Shown: piece by piece, positions 37,001 through 51,902 of the stretch
Layout: each line of letters opens with the position of its first letter
How positions within the stretch are numbered: position 1 is the first letter of the stretch
From: Burhinus oedicnemus
Lineage: Eukaryota > Chordata > Aves > Charadriiformes > Burhinidae
DNA: 64,000 nt
Assembly: GCA_008921705.1 (NCBI GenBank)
Contig: VFFE01007215.1
Span: 3,856,101-3,920,100 of the forward strand
Reading direction: 5' to 3'
The notes under the pieces: model-generated
Seen by the model: only the letters and a program-made list of their open reading frames with translations
What the model was told of the DNA's origin: nothing
The model's database searches: none
Position numbers and translations under genes: made by a program

Positions 37001-40000
37001 AGAGTTTGTTGATTAGATAGTTATGCTTGCAAGCCTTGTGTTTTATTTAGGAGTGCAGCATTAGAAGACTTCTATTGTTAAAAAACCAATTATTTCATAA
37101 ATATTTGCTTAGGTCACTAAACTTACTGTTAACTACAGCTTCTGAATAACTGATAGCTGAGCTTGGTTGGACCAGACAAGGAGCAATGGAAGGAATAAAA
37201 ATTCTGTAACACTGAGCCTAGAATAAAAGAGCAAGAAATACCTAATTCCTAGACAGATGGCAATAGAAAGTTGGTGAATGGGTATGAATTTTCAGAACTC
37301 CAATGCTGGCAACATAGGGAAAGCCTCCTAAGCTCAAGTGCACGCAGCATACACCCCTCCAAGCTTGGCCTGTCAGGCAAACCAGGACACATAGGCTAAA
37401 AATAAAACAGAAATTGTGGCTCACTGGCACTCTATGAGTAGCAGAGTAAACAGAATGATTGCCAAGGTTTTTCCTCTCTGTTTTAGGCATATGCAGCTGG
37501 CACCAATGCGTTGTTCTCATGCACCAAAGGCAGCAGATGGAATGAATTACATATTTCAACAGCTCTTGACATCACATCAAACACCTTGGCTTTTAGTTTT
37601 AGAAGAATAACTCTTGGGACTCTTTTTCAGCCTTCACCATCCAAATAAAAGTCATACACAGTTATTTCCTTCTTTATAGGACAATACAGCCGTGCCATAT
37701 GTTGCAGACTTGCAAGTCTTGCATAGTAAAACAGTGCAACAGTAGCAAAAGAAAGCGTTCTGGTTGAGGCTTTGTAGCTAAGACACTATTCACTGAGCAA
37801 TGCATTACAGGTAACCTCTGGAACACAGCGTTTTACAATGCCCATTGTATTATAGAAATTATGGGGTGTTCGGCATTTTTCTAAAAAAATAAGAAATTCC
37901 AGGTCTCTAATGTTCGCAACTTGGCCAAATTGATCAGCTGTATTTAAGAAACATTATCAATCGCTTTTAATTTATTCCTTAAAACTTATATCTACCTTGG
38001 GCAAGTGCACCACCCGAGCAGGTGGGGACCCTTCCCCTGAATGAAGCTGATCACAGTGACAGGTGGGGAGCAGTGTCTGGAACAGCTGAACATGCCCCAC
38101 AGCACATTGTCTTCATCCAGGAAATGGAAAAATCTCTGTAGGCACTGAAGTCAGCTGAACGTCTGTCCCTGAATCGGATCACAGGAAGTCTGTATGCTCA
38201 CATCTGCAACTGTAATGCTAAACACAGGCTGGACAACAAGCCTGCTCCAGCACCTGACTTTCATCGCTTTCTTGCTTTCCTTCCTCTCCCAGAGTGGTCA
38301 TCAGACAGACCAGAGGAGTCACTGTTACTATCTGCTCTGCATATGTTTGAACCATCTCCCCCCTGCACCCTTCCTCCTCCTCCTCCCCAGCCCCATCCCT
38401 CCAAAATTACGTACTTCTGCAAAATTCAGACCAGTCAGAGGCTGCTTCAACACAGAACAAAAAACTCAACACAGAGGAGACCGAAAGAGTGCCTTCTGAG
38501 GAGAGGGCAAGCTGGGAGGCACCATGTCTGCACAGACCCAAGAAAGCACCTCACCTAATTCCTCTTAAAAATTCAAAGCGATTAAGGTGATTAAAGTTTT
38601 CCTATCGTTAGAAGCTTGCAGGCCTTCTGTGTTTCTGGAGCATGTTATCAAGAGACCCTTTGCTTTTATGTTACCAATCGTTTCTTCCAGTCTCAGGTTT
38701 TCAGCAGATCAACTGCACATACCTTGTTATGACCTTGATTCCCTCCACTTCTGCTGAAGTGTGATCAATGCTGGCTATTCTGCTGTTTTCAGATAACGAA
38801 CAGCTTCTGAGACTTTCAGACTGTATCAGACCCATATCCTCCCATAGCTTTTTAGCTGGAAACTCTGCATGTACAAGTGACTTTGATCCTAGCCAGCTCA
38901 ATACTTCTTTGAAATACATTACCTAGTAGCTGCTAACACTGATGTCAATCTCTTTATCATTCTTGGTATTCTTTTTCCTCCTTTCAAATATTAATAGCAC
39001 CACTTTCCCCCCAAGGCGGTTTACTTGTATTTAACTACTTATATTTTAATAACTCCAAAGTTGAGCTTAAATCTTTCTTTTATTCCAGCTTAGCAAAAAG
39101 AAACATTTGAGCTACAATACAGATTCTTCTCTTCTCTGCACATTTTTCCTCCAAAAAGTTGTGGGTTTGGGGTTTTTTTTTTTTCCCCTCATTTCTCTTG
39201 GGAAAGGATAGCCCTCTCTCATCCTTATTAGTTGAAAAAAAGTTTGAGAATCTAGTCTTTGGAAATGTACCCCTAAGAATTTTCTCTTATTCAAGATCTG
39301 CTGTCTTTGTTAATGGATTCAGAGTAAATTGACAATGTGCAACAGATCCATATGGAATTCAGTGTTTCCATGCACCTACTTCAGTCCAAAGGGTACACAT
39401 TTTTCTGGCTTTGTTCAAGACACTTTCTCACTTTGCTTCTTCCTAATTATTCTATGCCTCTGAAGTTTAGCGCTCTGCCCAGTTTCTCTTCTTTCTTGCA
39501 AGAAGGACAGCTGTGAGAGACAGGAATTTTCAGACAAAGATGAACTACTTCAATTCATCTCAGTTGTCCGCTATCCTAATCTGTCAATTTCCTCAAATCA
39601 GCCACTCAAAGTGAATACACTAAAAAAGCTTCCAGAGAGAGAGAATAAGAAAAAACACAAAGCCCAGCACACATACATAACAAAGGTGCAAAGAAAACGG
39701 ATTGCTAAGTCAAAAAAAATGTAAAACATCAACTCAGCCTACAAAACCAGGCAGAAATTAGCAAGATGTAGGCAAAATACATCAGAACTGAAGTGACAAG
39801 ACAGAATAAAATGAAGTTCTCAATCTGTATATTCAAAGCAACTTTACTTAAGTGTTCCAAGGAAAGTACTTATTTGTCATCATCACTGTGTCAAAATAAA
39901 CTGATGTTAGCTTTCGTGTTCAGTACTACGTTAATTTAATATATTTGCTAATTTCTGTGTAGTTCATAACATGCGCTGCAGTTTAAGATGTAACTGAGAT

Positions 40001-42639
40001 AGAAAAATCAACTGCCACACACAGTCTTTAATTTAAATAGCCGATGTGACAGTGTATCCTGTTCCTTTTCTGGGAGTCAAGCACAGATATACTTTTTTTC
40101 TTTGCCATTGATCAACTAAATCACCAGCTGTTTATGCAGAATTGCTGGCAACCTTGGAAGTGTCATTTGTCTTCCTAAGCTCCATGAACTTGATTCACCC
40201 ATTTGTTTAAGAGCACAACAAGCTAACAATGTGAATGTTTTCATTATTAGTACATAAAAAGGCTCAAGAAACAGCCCCTACTCATGCAAAACTTCCACTG
40301 GAGAAAATTATACTTGCTGAAGAACTACAGCATCAAGCTCTGCAAGTTGAAGGGAGCATAAATCTATGTGAAAGTCTCCAATTGTTAGAACAATCTAAAT
40401 CTTTCAGCTCGCTAATTAGCTCTAATCATCCTGCCTAATACCTTACACCCAGGGCTGCTTATAGTCAAATTTTAAAGCCAACTCAAGTCTGTACAGGTGT
40501 GCACACAAGCAGTAAAACTGTGGTGCTTTCCCTCACACTCAAGAAATCCTTTTTTAGCACCTTTTTGTTACCCATATTTGATCCTTAAGAGCAAGGGCAA
40601 CCATTTTACGTTAACTGCAGCTTTTCAGGGATGGTGAGGTGCATGCATGTCATTGTCAGGTATATAAAGCACTCAGATTCACTCACAATCATCACTAACC
40701 CAGGTTTTCAAATATTGACAGAACAGGGAGAAGTGTAATACGATGGAGGTCAAACATCAGCCCATGCAGACTAGCGTACCCATACACAACATGCATATTC
40801 TAATTGTTTATATTTGACAAGCACACATCAGCGATTTAGAAGTGCCTTATTCTTCCTTTTTCACAGTTGAAGCTCTGATCCTAAATGAATAGTCCATGAT
40901 ATTTACTCAATCTTTTTCTTTATTTTCCTAACCTTGCATTACAAATATAAAAAAGTTGTTTTAAGGGGATCTTTCAGAATGTTACAGAGTAGTCACTTTC
41001 CCATTTTAGTATGCCTCGAGACCCACACTATCGTTCAGAAAGCTTAAGGCAACCAAAAAAGTTGCTGTAGTTTGCAATTATGGTCTAGCACAGCCAAGCA
41101 TGCCTACTGATTCTTTACATAACATACACACACTGATATGCCACAACCTGTGACACTGGCATCACATTTACTACCTCCTCACAAGAATAATATTTTGCTC
41201 TTTGAAATGCTTATCAGTTTAGTTTTCTAAGTCACCTTGGAGATATTGTCCACTATCTCCCATTGAAATTTGGTAACAGTCCATTATCAAGTCATTCACT
41301 TTGAAACTTTTTAACTCAACGTATGCTGGCTATACATTTGCTATTTGCTGTCAGTTCGTATCTGGAAGCCAGTTTTGCTCCACCCGAAACAGAAGAGCAA
41401 ATGTAGCTTAACATCTCAGCTTCCCATACGAGACCATCACTAGCCACAGTTGTACATGCACGATCAGATCACATCCAATAACCTGGCTAAATTAAGTTGA
41501 AGAGCCATGACCTACACAGTAAGTTCAAAACCCTCATATTTTATGGATATGTCACGAACATTCTGCCTGTAACAGATCTGCAGTGAGGTATTTTATAGCA
41601 GATTGGATCACAGTCTCAGAAGTAACATGTATGCAGGAGAGAGAATACATATGCACGAAGAGCTGAGCACATGGTACCTGTCTTTTTCAAAGCTGATTAT
41701 TCTGATGTGGTGTGACAGAAGCTACATCTAAGCTGTATCCTTTTCAAAGGCTCTCTTGCTGCGTGAAAGTCAACAGATGTGGCAATGGAACAACATTTGA
41801 AAAGACCAAAAAACCAGGCATAGACCATTTTTCTCTTCCTGCTCTGACCCACAAACACACAGTAGCCACCAAGTGGAGCCTCCTGTAAGCCCAGTTCTTT
41901 GGAGAAGGGATTCAAGCAGCAGAGAAAGACAGAAAAGGAGTGGCAGGAATATATCATTCTGTCTATAAAATAAACTATGAAGGAAGCATATGCCAGCGCC
42001 AGCAACCTATCATGAACTAGGTGATGGAAAACACACCAGTTGGAAAAGACGACATTTTAAAGACACTTTCAAAGATAATTTACAGTTACAATAGTGATCC
42101 ACAGCACTGAGAAATTATACTTGTCAAATGGCTAATTGGTGATGAACTCCACATGATGGAGTGAAGCTGTTTGACAATAACTGTCAGCATGATGACAAAC
42201 AAAAAACACCAGCTATATCCACAACAGTCCATCCAGCATAACAATATGGGATCTGGGACAATCCCTCAAAATATTTTGCAAGACTGAGGTCAAGTGACAA
42301 GTGATTTCATTTCAGGTTAAATTTTTTCTAATAATTTATTACCTGGTACCTTTTTGTTGCAGCACTCACAGATATAAAACAAATCAGTTTCTTACAAAAA
42401 AAAAGCAATCTTTTCTAACCATACACAGCACTTCGGTCTGAACCTGGACTGACAGTCTCCTCAGATAAGGGATTTTTTTTTTGGCCTTAACCGCAAAGTC
42501 CTTTTTAGAAAGCTACTGTTATGATTTTAATCAAATTCACTCCCCCCCAAATACTGCAACATGAATCTAATCACTTGCTTTGCAAGTTTAGTACCCAGAG
42601 ACACTACAGAAGTTTTAACAGCTGTTGGAAAAATGTTGC

Positions 42640-42790
42640 AGCCTCTGACTTTTTTTACTAAAGTTGCTACAGCCAAGGTTTACTGTAAATTGATGATTTA
42701 GCTGGATTAGATGTTAATATGCAGCTTGATATATTATTCATGAGAATGAGTCACAGACCTAATTAGAAACATGACATGAAAAGCTTTTGA
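42640..42790. promoter_or_regulatory. Candidate conserved non-coding element (AT-rich)
   Basis: The stretch contains ATTGATGATTTAG, GGATTAGATGTTAAT, ATTATTCATGAG, TGAGTCA (an AP-1-type site) and CTAATTAG. Clustered homeodomain-type cores with little simple repetition are typical of vertebrate enhancer-like elements. This is inference from motif density only; conservation has not been tested. Confidence 0.2.
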
Positions 42791-43229
42791 GTCCACAGTC
42801 TGGATTCTCTGTGACATGAAAGATTTGACATGTGAATAAATTTTCACTTACTGAGAGAAAAGAGATAAATGACCTTTTACATCTAAATGTAAAAATGTCA
42901 TGTTGGAGATGCATCACTTGCCTTCCTGAGAGTTTGGGAAAAACCAGTAGAAGTATCCAATTTGATATAATAGAAGCCCTTCAGAAACGTGAAGTATTTA
43001 CCCCTCCAGCCCTTTCTATCTGCTTGTAAAACATCCATTCCATATACCTGTCCAGTCATAGACATTAAATAGAGAGGGTTTATAATTGTCTGCCAGGTGA
43101 ACATTTCCAGAGCTTCAGTAAGATGGCCCAGGAACAGGTCTCATTCACACAGCTAAGCACAGCCGCAACATAGCTACACACCCCTAAGTACCTGTGTATA
43201 CCAGTTGGTATGGTGTTGTGGCTTTCCAG

Positions 43230-43520
43230 GCTTAATTGACGATTAAACAAATCTTAGAGCATCATTATGTAACTGTTTTGGCTGGAAGTACTGCGTTAGC
43301 TAAATTAGTAACAATAGATTCAGACAACAGCAGAAGGGAGCCGCCATTCAATTAATGATAATGACTAGTAGTGGTCAATAAGTGTACCTGGGAAAGCATT
43401 AGTAGCACATCATATTAGGGGACTATTTGGTGCAGTGGATTAATGTGCTAATTATTTATTTCTTGGGGCATAGGCCAAAAACCAGCTTGTTATAGGTACC
43501 AACTGAAGTCAGTTTGGTAG
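43230..43520. promoter_or_regulatory. Candidate conserved non-coding element, TAAT-rich
   Basis: About a dozen ATTA/TAAT cores occur within roughly 230 bases. They include CTTAATTG, CAATTAATGATAATG, GGATTAATG and GCTAATTATTT, in non-repetitive sequence interspersed with GC-containing words. This is the pattern of developmental enhancers bound by homeodomain proteins. No target gene lies in the window. Treat it as a hypothesis. Confidence 0.25.
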
Positions 43521-44033
43521 CGTAAGCCTGACCGATTTGCCTTCCTGAAGGCTTTGTTCTTTACTCAGGATTGATTTTGAGAGCCCAGTTTCCCACACTT
43601 GCCTGTTTCCTTGCATGTTTAACTGTCCATCAAGACATTTGGGCCTGCCAAATATTTTGAGAAAGATTACTGCTGTTAAATTATTTTAAGTTTTTGCATG
43701 TTTAGGTTAATGATTCTTTATCTCATTGCATAGAAATTGGATGATTTAATTTCTACAACAATTATTTAAATCCTGCACTTATATGCTAGGTATTATCTCA
43801 TGCAAAATGAGACCGAGTCTCAGATATAAAAAGATGAAGGTATCACTGGATACACTTGAAATAAACGTGGTCTGCCAGGCAGAGAAAGAATATGAGAAAC
43901 ATTTTCTTCAGTTTACAAAACAAACCACCACAGTATACTAATTAGCTGTCAAGATGGAAGAAAGCATTTTAAAAAACAACTTAAAGTTAGATGGGAATTA
44001 GTGTGAACCTTACAGTACACATCAAACGAGTTT

Positions 44034-44047
44034 AAAAAAAAAAAAAA
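44034..44047. repeat. Poly-A run (14 A)
   Basis: Fourteen consecutive A after AGTTT. No SINE or retrogene body was recognised upstream. Confidence 0.85.
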
Positions 44048-47000
44048 TCACTACTCCTAGCCAGTATTGATCTAATCCTGGTAAAACCAAAGGCTAACCC
44101 AATGTAAGGAAGGCTTCTGAGTCCAGGAAAACAATCTGAGGTGGCATGTAAGCAACTGAAAGCTTTTTCCAGACTTAACAGCATTGAGAAGTGTAGAACC
44201 GTATGGAGCAAAAAAAGTCATTACTAATAAACAGCCAACAGATTGCAGTCAGATGTCTTTGTATGAGGGCAATACTGAAGAAGATAGGAAGGAAGAGGTC
44301 AGGATGTACTAGTTTCCAAAATTAATAATTCATTAAAAATTTCACTTGAGTGAGCTATTATGAAAAAAATATTGAAAAAATCAAAGTAATGCCTCAGCAT
44401 CAATGATCTCAGTGTCCTTACTTGTAAAGGATCAGCTCCTGAGCTATCTGCAAGGTACACATTCACACACGCATTTCACTTACCTCAAGTTGCTTTTGTT
44501 TGCTGCAAGCTGGAAAACCATAAGCACTGTGACAAGAATAAGGGGCTATTTCATTCTGAGATATTTTTGAATGGTATTATTTGTCAGTAAGTTGAAAACA
44601 TAACATCTATTGGTGATGCCATTCATTCCACTCTGAATGTACCAAGGAGCAAAGTGCTAACTGGATAGAAGCTACAAGCAAGTAGGCATTGCCTCAAACT
44701 ACAACTGTGATACCCAGCCTTGTAATATTCTTAACTGTTTCAAAATAAAACATTAGTTATACCCTTTTATAATCTGCCATTGTTCAGTGGCATGCTTATT
44801 TCCATCCTTAGTGAAAACAAGGGGGTTTTTTAAACCAATGGAATTCGTATTTCAAAAGAAAACATGGAACAGATTAGAGGTCACTGATTTTTTTGATTTA
44901 TAAATTAACAGATTGTAAAACTTCAGCCACTATTGTAGAGATTACTGCTACGTTCATGGTCCAGAGGTAAACAAATTGAACCCCCTTATTTATAATGATA
45001 AAAGGCTCAACTAAAGAAAGATCATGAAACCAAAAAGAAAAATAACACAAAACAAATCAGAAAAGTACATCAGACTTGACAACTTAAGCCCTGTGAGCTC
45101 AAAGTCTTTGCATCTAGCTGTAACCTTCACCAAATGTAACTCCCCCAAAGGATGTAACTCTTCATAGGTCTTACTGAAGATAAAAGACGCAACTCACACC
45201 CTTGATGTTGTCAGCAATGGAAAACACACCTCAATCTGCCACTATTCAGATGTGCATTTGGTCTAGAGAGGGAGCTCTTCTCTTACCATACATGAAAGAG
45301 CTGCTTCTTTATATTCTCAGCTGAGTTGAGACTCCAATGGTTAAGAATTGGGGAGGGGGGAAAAAACCACACAGATCATTCTAGGAATGGGATTTTTACA
45401 AGTTTACCTAGCTTTTCTGGTATGTTTATACAGAATTTACCTCAAAGAATCATAAGATAAAGGTTCCAAAGAATCAGTATTCTGCTGGAGGTTGTCTATT
45501 ATGGCCATTTTCAAACTAAATCTAAAAAAACCTTAGCAGTTGATGCCAATGTACCATAAACCATTACACTAGAAGAGTATGGCAAAGCTGATGTCAAGTC
45601 TGGTGCTCCTCCATTTCTTTCTCCCAGCAGTCCACCACTCTCCTTCCTTTACTGACTGCCTACTAAGAGAGTTAAGAAGGGCAGACAGACAAGACAATGA
45701 GTCTGCCATATCTAAAAAAAATAAATAAAAAAAAAAATTTCTACCTCTCCTCCTACCCAGTTGTTTGGTGTTTTTTTTCCCCTCCACTTCTCCCACACTT
45801 CCGTGCTTGAGCAGTACAAAGGAGTCAAACTTCAAGAGGCATCAAAGCTTCCATCAGAGGCACATTTTGTGCCTACACTACTCAAATAAACATTTCTGCT
45901 GATCCCAAGAGGAGGGTGAACATGATTCCATAGCACAAAACTTGGAGTTTTTATATTATTTTTTTTTTTCTGCTAGTAACAACACAGCAATTTCAAGGGA
46001 AGATAGATTCGTACAACGTTCCTAGATTCACCAAGCTATTGGCATACTAAGCACCACTACAGTAGCTCTGTTTTGCTCAAGTATGGAAGTGTGTAGACCA
46101 TATATAAGTGAATATAAACCCCAGTTTATTCTTAACTACATGAAGTAATTTGCCCCTCCCCTTCCCCAGGAAACATTCCAGTCTTTCTTTACTCTTTGGA
46201 AGGCAGAGTTTGAACACAGTCGTAGTAGAAATACTATCTCAGTGGCTCTTGAGCATAAAGGTATGTGTACAGCATAAACCATTGTTTTTTCCTTATAACA
46301 AATAGAAAAACTACTTTTACTAGATTTCATAAAAAGTATGGTTGTGGAAGGAAACAAGAATAAGATAAATATGCAGTAAGAATGTAACTGCCTTACACTT
46401 TCATAGTGTCTCTTGATTTAAGTAATGGACAGACCTAAAACCAAGATACTCTATTGCTGTCTCTAAAACTGGCAGGACTGATAACTCAAAGTTTTACAGT
46501 CAAATACAGCATGGGAACTCAGGTTAAAACAAAATTTAAATTTTCCCTGTAGTGTATGTGATGCAAAACCAAGCAGGAATGTTTCACATTTGTTTAGTCT
46601 GTAGGTCTGAGTAATGCACTAACATAGTTTCTACAGCTTCAAACCCTCATATAGTGAAGTATTTAAGAGACACCTAACCTGAACTCCACAAGTAGCCTCA
46701 TTCAAGTTCCACTTCCCCCCCTCTGTTCTAATTTCATTCCCCATACAGTGACCTCTCTTTCATAAACTAGCAACGTACTCAAGTCAATAGGACTACTCAT
46801 GCCCTAAAAGGAAAGAATCTAGATTGATGCTGTAAAGCACCCATTCAATAAACCAAGGAGAGATTCTTGAGTACAGAAGTCAGTTCTAATGGAGACATAT
46901 TAACTTAAATTAACAGTGAAAGGAATAACTGCTATCAAATAACATTGAGCACTTACTGCAATGAAAATGTCATTTATTTACAAAACAAACAGAACAGCAA

Positions 47001-50000
47001 CTAGTGCTTGACTAAAAAGTGAGTAGTATCAATGTTTTGACTGAAATGATCTCTCTTCCCTTAAAACAGTAACTATAATATTGATAGAGGTAGATTTATA
47101 GTTTAGGCTTTCTAGTTGTCTTTTTCTGCTAGCTACTCATGGTCATCTGCAACAGTTATCTAATTACAGTGAAAACAATCTCAGCACAGAAAGCAACCTC
47201 TGTGCAGAGAGATACAGATCATTGAAAGCATTTGCTTCCTCCATCCCCGATCATCTTGCAATGAGGAAGCAGAAACAGTTACAGGTAAGAATTCAGTGAT
47301 GCAGCTAATTTAACAGTTCAAATCACAATGTTATGTGAAGAAGTTTTAGATTGGAAATTATAAATTGACCACACTATGTAGAAAATTCAGACTTTTAGAA
47401 GTAGTTTCAACATTAAGCCCCTTTGATGATGCATTCTGTCCCAAAGCAAGCCATTTAAATGGATTTCAACTTCAGGACTTCCAAATTTCTATTGCACTTA
47501 AATTATAAGTTTAAACAAACATAATCTTCTAACAGTTTAGTGAAAAAAAGTTTCTACATCAAGTCATTTAATACCCCTATTAGTACAGTTTGCTTATATT
47601 TAAGTACACCATTTCCCTGATTACCTGATATAACCAAGATTCCCAGAAGTACTTAATCGAGGAACTTTTCCTAGAATTATCAGTCAACATCACAGTGTTT
47701 GCTGCAGAACACATCCTAGGCATTTCAATATAACGCCACTCCAGACTGTATTTGCCTTTAATTTATTCAAATCAGCTTTTACATAGCAGAAGTAGAATAG
47801 GCTTCCTTGCATGTGGTTAACTGATGATGTTATATTTGACTTTAGAGTGCTATATAAACACTCGTATGTCACAATGTATCTGGTTTACATTTGTGATCAT
47901 TTCCTTTTCATGTTAACATTTCTTTCAACACACAGCAGCATTCACATACAGCCAAGCTCCCATAAAGCAGAGCTTGGCAGGAGCCAGGGGTACTACACTG
48001 CAGTCACAGCCATCTGCCAGCACAACTGGCCATAAATTCAAAAAAACAAAACAAAAAAACAATTAAAGGTCATTGGCCTGGTTACTGCTAATATTAGGAA
48101 AAAAAACCCAACCTATTAAAGATGGAACCCAGGAAACAAGCTTGCCAGGGCCAGTTCTTCCTTCTCCTGTAACTTCTCTTTCAGAGAAAACACTGGGTTT
48201 TCAGAGTTGTCAGTCTTTCAGAGACTGAAGGCTGCCAGAGATCAGGTTGAACATTCACTGGTGTCCACTTAAATTATCTAAAGCTTTCAATGCCTAAACC
48301 CAAGTTTGTGAAATGTGATACTTCATAAGATCAAAATTGATAATTCAAATATACTCAAGAGAATGGCCTTAAGATTTACTGAGGACATGGAACGGTTTGG
48401 AAAGCAAACTAAAGAACTAGGCAGAAAAACAAATTTGACAGAAACAGTGGGAAAAGGTTAAGGGGAAAGAGAGCAATTGGATTTGTGTTTTTATTGCACC
48501 CTTATTAGCTATCCCATGGTTATTACAAGATATAGCTAATAGTCTATTCAGGTTGACAACCTAAGTCAAAATTTTATTTTTTCATCCCTGTCATTGAACA
48601 CTTGAAGTTCTTCACGTCCTTATATCCCAGGTGAATCTTTTATGCGTAATATTTGAAAATACATTCTTTATCAGAAAGAAAAATGTATTTAAGAATAGTT
48701 GCAAGCCTTTTATAAACACATACAATTCTCAAACTACTAGGCTAATTCCCGAGTCTATTTTTATCTTTTGCTCTTGTGCTTATTGTTGTCTTATTTCATA
48801 TTCTGTTACTACTTGTAACTTACATTAATCCTATCTCACTACAGTGCAGTAATAAAGCAAATAATTGCCTAAGGGATGAAAAGAGTGTATCCCCCAGTTA
48901 TCTTGCATAAGGATGAAAACTAAACATTTCAGAGACTTCAGAAACTCATTTCCCTTACTAGAAAAAGAAAGAGCTTTCAAGATTTCACATATTCTAGCTC
49001 AAGTAGGAAGCCTACTAAGGGCACTAAGCCAAGGAAAGACCCATCACACCACCACCTTATCAGCCTAGGAGCAGTACCCCTCCTGAACAGAGGCTTCGAT
49101 CACCTGGTTTAATTTAATGACAGGGAGGGTGAACACTGACCTCCCTCCTTATGAGCTGCAGTTCTAAGATAGGCAGAGATCCAGCCTGCACCCATAGGTC
49201 CACATTTTCTGTCATGGACAGACCCAGTATACTAAGCACATTCCCAAGCCAGATTCCTCAGAACACCATGGCTGGGAACAGGCTGTCACTACAAGAAGCT
49301 CCTGCTCTGTGAGAGGTCAGGGAAGAAGCTGTAGGCTAGCTGGCTGCCATGAAAAGAAGAAAAGTATCACCTGCTTCTCACCACCACACAGTACATAGAC
49401 CCAGCCTCCTTCCACAGACCCATGCCCAAGCAGCGTCAAGGTACAGGAACTGAGAAGGCGTCCAGGGAGATGAACCGCAGGATGCACAAACAGTGCTGGC
49501 ATCAGCACTGGCTGAAAGGCACTGAAGTTCAGCTGCTGCTGTATAGCAGGTTCTTCAGACTTTGTGGCCCTGGTTGTATTTTACACACCAGCCCGTTCAG
49601 TACAGGACTCAGTGAAGTGAAAGGGTCTAGAGTTTTCTGTTTTCTCTCACTTAAATCCCTATTCCTCTTTTTCTCCAAGACATACAATTTGAAACACAGA
49701 CAACACCTCCTCTTCTCCTCAGGAGGCAGAATTTAATTGCAACCATTTCCTAAAGTGAGCTTGTAAAATAAGCTAAATGTACTTAGAGGATTTAAAAAAC
49801 CAAAACTCTAAATTGTATTTTTCCAGTTGAAAATGCCTGTCAATTAAAAAGTTAAGTTTTAGCCAATTTTAAGTATACTCACTACAAAGAGAAGAATACC
49901 CTTTTTGTCCCAGAGTACCATCCAAACATACCCTCATTTGTATACAACTGTTTTACCATTTGGTTATCTTGACTGCAGAACTAAAACATGGAAGATCTAT

Positions 50001-51902
50001 TTAGCGTTGCTTAACACTGACGATCTTCAGGACAGGGATACAAATACTTACACAAACAATTGGAAAAGACTAGGAGGCTTGATTTGTTTTTTTTTTTTTA
50101 TTTTACAGGGAGGATTAACCAGGCAGTAGTAGAAGTCAGCTTTCTATAGAAGCAAATGTCACAACTAGCACATTTGAAGACAGCATCACAAGTAAATATC
50201 AAATATGAAACCTGGTTGTGTTGCATGCTGCCGATAGCATGTGAAACTGCTATAGCAAAATATCACAGAGACACTTTCTTCCTCTTTTTCTTTCCGTTCC
50301 AAAGAAAACCTTATCTAAAGCCTGGCTGGCTCCGTAGGTAGCTACGTCAATGCTAAAAAAACTGACCAGCAGAAATGATTGCAATCACACCACTGCAATC
50401 TTCTGCAGAGGAAGGCAATCATGCAGATCAGTTTCCTGTCAAATTGCTACCTAATTCTTGTAATGTCCACCTAGTCCGGATACCCTTATTTTGTATTTGT
50501 GTTTCTAAGTCATCACAGAACTGATAGCTGCGAGGAGAGGAGAAGAGAAAGAAACAACGTGAATGGTCCTTGGGTAAGAGCAATCCTGGGCTGTCAGGAA
50601 CTAAAAATAGCAGATACTATCTGTATCGGCTGTATTATTCCGCCCCCTCCACCAGTGTGCATTTCAGGCATCCTGTTAGTGTGATTTAGGATTTTGTAGT
50701 CTCAAATACAAAGGGCTGCAATTTAAGAGGCCTACAAGAAAATAAACCTTATCAGACCTCTTTTTTTCAAGAGGCAAGTGTAAAGTACAAAATGAAAGTG
50801 AACTAGAAAAATTTTTAAGCCTAATTTTAGAAAAATACAGTATTAGAATCAGATTCAAAAACATGAGAGAGATCATTTATTGCCAGAACAGATGCTTACT
50901 GGGTGTCCCTTTCAAGGGGATAATAGAGATACAGTAGTAGCACCAGGGAAATGCTCCTGGAAATGTTTTCTAGCCTGAAGAGACAAGTTAGCCACATGAA
51001 AAGGAGAGAACCATTTCTTTTACAGTGTGTGTACAGGACTGAGTGCAAGATCTATTTGCCAGTGCAGCATCCTTGGGCTTCTGTTTTTAACAAAAAAAGC
51101 AGCAACATATTAACATGTGTTCATGAAGATTGTAACTAGTCTTCAATAATTTTGAGACAGCTTCTGAGCAAAATATGAAGAGACTGCATTACATGCACTT
51201 GATCACATGATTTATGAAAAGCTGACCATTTAACCATGAAATATGACTAATTAGTTGCTGTACTAAATGCAGCACTTACCAACAGAAGGTGCGTGTAACC
51301 ATTCCATCAGAGATTTACTCTCAAAGGAACACAGATTTCAACTTGAAAGGCACACTGTATTTTTTAAAATCAAAGTTATTGCTAGCTTTAACATTAAAAT
51401 CAGATTATCCAGATTATATTTTTCTTAAAGAAGTATGTGCGTGCTCAAAAAACACCCCAGAAAAATTCAACAGGAAAGAATTTTAATTGGGAAGAGTCAT
51501 GCTTTCCATAGCATAAGATCCTCAAACATGACTTGGAAAGGTGAAAGCTTATGTTTGAGAGGTGTCACAAAGCTGCACATCAGAGGCTAAGGACTAGATT
51601 TTTCATTTATTTGGACACCTGCAGATGGGGATAGTTACTTGGTGTTGGTCCAGAGAAGCATAAGGCGGGTCAGAGGAGCTCTTGATAGTTCCACTAGTAC
51701 CTAAATCAGGTAAATACCCACCTACACCCCCAGACACCAACACATACCTGCCTGTGTAACTGTAAGACTTCCCACTCTGTTCCCTATCCCTCCTGCCACA
51801 CCACAGTACCTCTGAGCTTCATGCCCTCAAGCCCTCAGCCAGTCACCAGCTGACTTCCCACCTCCGCAGGCACTAACAACTTGCACAAAGTGAGATGCTG
51901 CT

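Larger units (their letters stand above)
19888..42639. other. About 23 kb of AT-rich unique non-coding DNA
   Basis: I see no recognisable exon, RNA gene or transposon. All open frames are short (up to 117 codons), unlike any family I know and lacking consistent splice context. Small structures are listed separately: a hairpin at 21936-21960, a perfect 25-bp palindrome at 22210-22234, and G/T-rich or C/A-rich tracts at 23470-23504, 33117-33166, 33538-33601 and 34046-34084. A pyrimidine-rich stretch with CCTCCTCCTCC lies at about 38348-38402, in a locally GC-richer zone (about 38000-38560). Confidence 0.55.

Noticed and set aside
47200..47290. Exon-like segment ending in CAG|GTAAGAA
   Set aside because: The donor is good, but no clear acceptor and no recognisable peptide could be found.
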